DNA from: Actinocrinis sp046724665
GTDB lineage: Bacteria > Actinomycetota > Actinomycetes > Streptomycetales > Catenulisporaceae
Length of the DNA stretch: 17,361 nt
Direction of reading: 5' to 3'
Assembly: GCA_046724665.1 (NCBI GenBank)
Contig: JBKOWZ010000190.1
Location: 1 to 17,361, forward strand
Shown here: one piece after another, positions 13,866-17,361 of the stretch
Numbering within the stretch: position 1 is the first letter of the stretch
Layout of the letters: the number at the start of each line of letters is the position of its first letter
Notes under the pieces: generated by a model
Databases searched by the model: none
What the model was told of the DNA's origin: nothing
The model's input: only the letters and a program-made list of their open reading frames with translations
Made by a program: the position numbers and the translations under genes

Positions 13866-16040
13866 ATGACACGTATTCCTCAACAACACGGCCGCGGTAC
13901 GCGCGCCCGCCCGGTATCGCCCGCCACCGCGCGGGCCCAAGGCGCGGCCTGGAAGCGGTCCGCTCAGGCGGCCGTCGCCTCCGGCGTCGTGCTGAGCGCT
14001 GGCCTCGGCAACGCTGCCGCCTTCGCGGCGGTGGGCGCGCCGTCGCTGCTGCCGAGCGTCGATGCCGCTCCCGGCCCGACCGCGACTGCGAGCACGCCCG
14101 CCGGCTCGGCGAACGCCGGCCTGACGCTGCCTCTGATGGGTTCGGGATTCCCTCCGCTCAGCATGGGAGGCCCGGCTCAGCCCGGCGGCAGTGTGTCGCT
14201 CGGCGGGAACCTGCCTCTGGTCGGCGGGCTGCTCGGCCCCGCGACGTCAACCCCCGACGACCCTGACGTGAACGGCCCGGTCATCGACCCGCCCGCGACC
14301 CCCATCAACGTGTCGTCCAACGCCACGTACACGATGACCGGCCCCGGGACCTCCGGGCAGGAGCCGAGCGTGACGTGCAACGTCGAAGGCGCGACCTGCA
14401 CCCACTGGCACGGCATTTACAACCCCACCGGCGGCCCTGACGGCGGACCGTTCTACCGCATGGACGCGAACAGCATCTCCGTCGCCCCGTGCACCCCGCA
14501 GACCGCTTGCTACGTGTGGGACTCCCAGCTGTTCACCTACGACGCCCCGAACGCGAAGAACTGGACGTACACCGATAACACTCGCAGCACCTTCCTGCTC
14601 GGCGGGGACGGTCACGCGGCGAAGTTCGTCCAGATCATCGACAAGAACGGCAACGTGGTGACGACCGTCGCCCACCCGCTGCTGTTGCTGCCGGTCAACC
14701 GGTGGATCTCCCGCACCGAGTCCTTCGACGGGACCAGGCTGGTTCCGGGCGAGCAGTACCGGATCAGGATCATCTACTGCACCCTGCACGCCGAGTCCGC
14801 GGCGAGCACGGGCCACGTGGACATCGCGGCTCCCACGATCACCGTGAGCGACAAGCCCGGACTTCCGCCTCAGGACGCATGCCGGGCGAACACCCCGCTC
14901 GACGCGCCTCCGGCGATGCAGCCGAGCGCCGGCCTCGACCTGTGCCCGACCACGTTCACCGTCGGCCAGACCGTCAAGCCGCTGACCAGCGCCCTGCTGA
15001 ACATCCTGCAAAGCGGCGGGGTCGTGACGTTGCAGAACAAGCTCAGCGGCGCCTTCCTGGTGCTTCGACTCGAGGGCCAGCAGATGACCGGCTGGCTGGT
15101 CGGCAGGGAGGCCATTCCGTCGCTCTACCTGAGCGACCTGGTCGGCTACGTCCAGGGCGGCGGCGCGGGCCAGATCGCGAACGACCTCGTCGCATCGGTC
15201 CTGCGCATCCCGCAGAACGCCCTCGACGAGCTGCTGGGCGGTCCGGGCCTGGTCGTCAACATCCAGACCCTGCTCCAGGGCAAGCTGGGCGACCTCGGCG
15301 ACCTGCTGAACCTGAACCGCCTGCTCGACATCCCGGTGGGCGAGTCGCTGACCAAGTTCACCTACCTGCTCAACGTCATCCTGACGCCGCTGCTGTCGAA
15401 CACGGTGCCCTCCACCCAGCTGGGCGGCACGGTCTGGTGCGACACGAACCACAACGGCATCCTCGACCAGGGCGAGCAGGCCGTCGCCGGCATGACCGTC
15501 CGCCTCAAGGACACCTCGGGCGCGACGATCACCGAGACCAAGACCGATGCGACCGGCAGGTACGAGTTCCCGAACGTCCTCCAGGACGCGGCGCCGACGT
15601 TCTACTACATCGAGTTCGACCGCTCGATCCTCGCGCCGGGGGCCCAGTTCACCGTCAAGTACGCGCCGGGCTCGACGCGCGAGAACACTTCGAGCGCCGA
15701 CCAGCAGACCGGCTTGACCCAGCCGATCGAGACGTGGCGCCAGGACTCGCAGGAGCACTGGAACGCGGGCGTCGACTGCGGGGCGGACGGCATTCCGTGC
15801 CCGCCGGCCAAGCCGTCTGCCGGCATCGACTGCCCGTCGAACTGCGACCCGGAGACCGGCGCGGCCGTCAGCACCGGCACGTCGGGCGCGACGCCGGATG
15901 CGTCCGCGAAGCCGCAGTCCTCGTCGTCCCCGGCGGCCGGCGGCACTGATCTCACCGGCGGCCTGCTCTCGTCCGTCACGGGCGGCTCGGGCGGTTCCCC
16001 GCTGAGCTCTGTCACAGGGCTGCTGAGCGGCGTGCTGTAA
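13866..16040 (+). CDS. Secreted SdrD-B-domain surface protein with Gly/Ser/Leu C-terminal tail
   Basis: The product is 724 residues. ATG 13866 is preferred over ATG 13854 because GGAGAG (13856-13861) lies four bases before it. A long basic N-terminus leads to a signal core (AVASGVVLSAGLGNAAAFA, about 36-54). Residues 55-145 are Pro/Gly/Ser/Thr-rich. Residues 146-360 form a Cys-containing beta-rich region I do not recognise (C171, C178, C209, C215, C305, C339, C360). Residues 365-515 are Leu-rich with amphipathic segments. Residues 517-640 are a SdrD-B/Cna-B-like domain: LGGTVWCDTNHNGILDQGEQAVAGMTVRLKD...TDATGRYEFPNV, where the D-x-N-x-N-G-x-x-D run is a calcium-binding loop. The end (690-724, GGTDLTGGLLSSV...SSVTGLLSGVL) has no LPxTG sorting signal or positive tail. 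It probably sits in the wall or is released, and perhaps works in adhesion or surface structure. A strong hairpin follows its stop. Confidence 0.82.
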   Translation: MTRIPQQHGRGTRARPVSPATARAQGAAWKRSAQAAVASGVVLSAGLGNAAAFAAVGAPSLLPSVDAAPGPTATASTPAGSANAGLTLPLMGSGFPPLSMGGPAQPGGSVSLGGNLPLVGGLLGPATSTPDDPDVNGPVIDPPATPINVSSNATYTMTGPGTSGQEPSVTCNVEGATCTHWHGIYNPTGGPDGGPFYRMDANSISVAPCTPQTACYVWDSQLFTYDAPNAKNWTYTDNTRSTFLLGGDGHAAKFVQIIDKNGNVVTTVAHPLLLLPVNRWISRTESFDGTRLVPGEQYRIRIIYCTLHAESAASTGHVDIAAPTITVSDKPGLPPQDACRANTPLDAPPAMQPSAGLDLCPTTFTVGQTVKPLTSALLNILQSGGVVTLQNKLSGAFLVLRLEGQQMTGWLVGREAIPSLYLSDLVGYVQGGGAGQIANDLVASVLRIPQNALDELLGGPGLVVNIQTLLQGKLGDLGDLLNLNRLLDIPVGESLTKFTYLLNVILTPLLSNTVPSTQLGGTVWCDTNHNGILDQGEQAVAGMTVRLKDTSGATITETKTDATGRYEFPNVLQDAAPTFYYIEFDRSILAPGAQFTVKYAPGSTRENTSSADQQTGLTQPIETWRQDSQEHWNAGVDCGADGIPCPPAKPSAGIDCPSNCDPETGAAVSTGTSGATPDASAKPQSSSSPAAGGTDLTGGLLSSVTGGSGGSPLSSVTGLLSGVL

Positions 16041-16049
16041 CCCGCATCG

Positions 16050-16096
16050 ACAGTGTTCTGGCCCCGGCGCACGGTGCGTCGGGGCCAGAACACTGT
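16050..16096 (+). terminator. Very strong hairpin, terminator of the SdrD-B gene
   Basis: ACAGTGTTCTGGCCCCG (16050-16066) is perfectly complementary to 16080-16096. A GU pair and four more base pairs continue the stem to a three-base CGG loop, giving about 22 paired positions. It starts ten bases after the stop codon and is the strongest such structure in the window. There is no long T-run, but a hairpin this stable should stop most transcription, which leaves only about 40 bases before the sigma-factor start for an independent promoter. Confidence 0.75.
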
Positions 16097-16134
16097 TCGC
16101 GCCGTTGCGAATCGAGAGGGAGATCGGCTCCGCC

Positions 16135-17211
16135 ATGGACGACCCCGTCGGCCTGCCTGCTCAGCGAGACCGGTCGGCTCGAGTGAAGCTGAGAGACGAC
16201 GAGGTCCTGGCTCTCGTCGTGCGTGCCCAGAACAACGACCGTCAGGCGTTCGGCGAGCTGTATCGCGCGTACTCGAGGCCTGTGTTCAGGTACATCCGCA
16301 ATCGACTCGGCGACGAGGACCTCGCCGAGGACTTGACGAGCGAGGCGTTCCTGCGAGCGCTGCGCGGGATCCGCGGATTCAAGTGGCAGGGCCACGGCAT
16401 CCACGCGTGGCTGCTCACCATCGCCCGGAACCTGGTCACCGACCACCTGGAGTCCGCACCGCACCTACGTGAGGTACTCACTGCACAGCTGCCCGGCGCG
16501 GGCTGCGGGGAACTCGACCTGGACGACCTCGCGACCGCGCTCACGGCGGAACTACCGCAGGACTGCGCGCCGGGGGATCGGCAGCACGCGAGCTCGGGGG
16601 GAATCGACCTCGCGTTCGTCCAGGACTGCGATCCCGGGGAACTCGCGGCTCAGCTGGGGATCGCCACGGTCGGCGGCTACGTCCGGCGAAGGAGCGAGAC
16701 CGACCTGCTCGTCGATAGAGCGGTGGAACACACGCTCACCGAACTCGGTGCCGACGTCGTCGTCACGGCCGAACAGTTCACCCGAGAGCTCGACGACGCG
16801 GTGCTGCGACTTGCGCCCCGGCAGCAGGAGTGTCTGATCCTGCGCTCGTTCCACGGCTGGTCCACCGCGCAGACCGCATGGATCATGGGCGTCAGCGAGG
16901 GCTCGGTGAAGATGCTACAGCTGCGCGCGGTGCGCAGCCTGGCAGCGATGCTGCGTCGGCATCGGGACGGCAGCGACACCCCCCGATCCACCCGTGAGGG
17001 GGTTGGAGTGTCGCGCCGCGCGAAGTCGGCGATCTTCAGCGCGTCACCCGTGACGCCTGGAACGATCGCCGAGTCTCAAGCCCGAGCCGATGGGTCACTA
17101 GCCGAGCTTCAGGCCGCCGAGCAGGCCGTTGACCAGGCCGGTGACCGTATTGACCAGGCTGTTGACCAGCTTGAGCACCGGTCCGAGCAGGCCGCCCGAG
17201 TCGCCGCTTGA
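16135..17211 (+). CDS. ECF-like RNA polymerase sigma factor with long central linker
   Basis: The product is 358 residues and cytosolic. It directs RNA polymerase to alternative promoters. Sigma2 covers residues 28-106 (VVRAQNNDRQAFGELYRAYSRPVF..DEDLAEDLTSEAFLRAL...WLLTIARNLVTDHLES) and sigma4 covers 216-275 (LRLAPRQQECLILRSFHGWSTAQTAWIMGVSEGSVKMLQLRAVRSLAAML), with the helix-turn-helix at the end. The 109-residue linker between them is longer than the usual few dozen and contains repeated Q-D-C-x-P-G. ATG 16135 is chosen over TTG 16105; GGGAG (16118-16122) lies twelve bases upstream, a long spacing. After residue 276 the sequence loses its protein-like character and the end is antisense to the next gene: inserting one C in the C6 run at 16979-16984 would end translation at 16995-16997. 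No anti-sigma gene is in view. The sigma-factor call is sure; the C-terminus is doubtful. Confidence 0.85.
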   Translation: MDDPVGLPAQRDRSARVKLRDDEVLALVVRAQNNDRQAFGELYRAYSRPVFRYIRNRLGDEDLAEDLTSEAFLRALRGIRGFKWQGHGIHAWLLTIARNLVTDHLESAPHLREVLTAQLPGAGCGELDLDDLATALTAELPQDCAPGDRQHASSGGIDLAFVQDCDPGELAAQLGIATVGGYVRRRSETDLLVDRAVEHTLTELGADVVVTAEQFTRELDDAVLRLAPRQQECLILRSFHGWSTAQTAWIMGVSEGSVKMLQLRAVRSLAAMLRRHRDGSDTPRSTREGVGVSRRAKSAIFSASPVTPGTIAESQARADGSLAELQAAEQAVDQAGDRIDQAVDQLEHRSEQAARVAA

Positions 17212-17361
17212 CCCGCTGCCCGAGCCGCCGCCGGTCAGGCCGCCGAGGGAGCCCGTCACGCCGCCGAGCAGGCCGCCGCCTTGGCCGCCGGTCAGCCCGC
17301 CGAGCAGTCCGCCTCCGCCTGAGCCGCTGCCCGAGCCGCCGCCGGTCAGGCCGCCCAGGGC
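17098..17361 (-). CDS. C-terminal end of a Gly/Leu/Thr-rich protein (5' end outside window)
   Basis: Read leftward from 17361, this frame is open for 87 codons to TAG (17098-17100); its start lies beyond the window. It is a low-complexity tail built from GGLTGG, GGLLGG and GSGSG units. It then has an amphipathic end, LLGPVLKLVNSLVNTVTGLV followed by NGLLGGLKLG, with Leu-Val-Asn repeats. The codons are strongly GC-biased at position three, consistent with real coding. The T-G-G-G-S and V-T-G-L elements echo the last 35 residues of the SdrD-B protein, so it is probably another exported surface protein with a shared tail type. It overlaps the last 114 bases of the plus-strand sigma factor, and both cannot easily be right in that stretch. 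Without the front part its function cannot be named. Confidence 0.6.
   Translation of the reverse strand, partial: ALGGLTGGGSGSGSGGGGLLGGLTGGQGGGLLGGVTGSLGGLTGGGSGSGSSGDSGGLLGPVLKLVNSLVNTVTGLVNGLLGGLKLG
17213..17355. repeat. Direct repeat of 32 bases within the Gly-rich tail gene
   Basis: The 32 bases at 17213-17244 recur exactly at 17324-17355, 111 bases (37 codons, in frame) apart. They encode the same GGLTGGGSGSG-type block of the minus-strand protein. Such in-frame repeats are typical of low-complexity surface proteins and may vary in number between strains. They also make assembly at this contig edge error-prone. Confidence 0.7.

Noticed and set aside
14247..16136. 629-codon minus-strand frame
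   Set aside because: It is antisense to the SdrD-B gene; composition is Arg/Ala/Gly-rich, typical of shadows in high-GC DNA.
17098..17361. CRISPR or tandem-repeat array
   Set aside because: The repetitiveness comes from Gly/Leu codons in a protein frame; spacing is irregular and there are no unique spacers.

Overview
The window is high-GC DNA with strong G/C preference at third codon positions, frequent GTG starts, purine-rich ribosome binding sites and many secreted proteins. This points to an actinomycete (Streptomyces/Catenulispora-like); I cannot fix the genus. It is one end of a draft contig: positions 1-41 are not genomic but a sequencing-library adapter (Nextera read-2 type, with what looks like the end of an index in front), and the last gene runs off the right edge.

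Layout: 42-817, 3' part of a secreted QxW (ricin-B-like) lectin protein. 1073-2092, aminoglycoside-phosphotransferase/choline-kinase-fold kinase. 2366-2689, ABM-fold small monooxygenase-like protein. 2868-3377, small secreted protein. 3431-6103 (minus), large secreted CHAP / DUF4185-DUF5005-like propeller / Fn3 fusion. 6377-7114, secreted SIMPL (DUF541) protein, followed by 7219-7776, another small secreted protein. 7852-8088, doubtful small ORF. 8115-10544 (minus), secreted DUF4855 protein with discoidin-like C-terminal domains. 10738-13619, an overlapping two-gene unit: secreted FG-GAP/ASPIC-UnbV protein and an RnfD/NqrB-like multi-pass membrane protein of the UnbU type. 13866-16040, secreted SdrD-B-type surface protein. 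16135-17211, ECF-like sigma factor with an unusually long sigma2-sigma4 linker. 17098-17361 (minus), the C-terminal end of a Gly/Leu/Thr-rich protein overlapping the sigma-factor tail.

Most genes encode exported proteins (seven have visible signal sequences), so the region looks like a cell-surface/secretome neighbourhood rather than a metabolic operon. Carbohydrate- or wall-directed modules recur (QxW lectin, CHAP, DUF4855 with discoidin-like domains, SdrD-B). The most distinctive unit is the UnbV-UnbU pair. Its best known relatives belong to the conserved enediyne biosynthetic cassette, but here it sits among surface proteins with no enediyne polyketide synthase in view. Two proteins at the right end, the SdrD-B protein and the partial minus-strand protein, share a Gly/Ser/Leu/Thr-rich C-terminus with a V-T-G-L core. 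Several strong inverted repeats lie in the gaps; the best is a perfect 17-bp-arm hairpin at 16050-16096.

No tRNA, rRNA, CRISPR array, insertion sequence or prophage was found.
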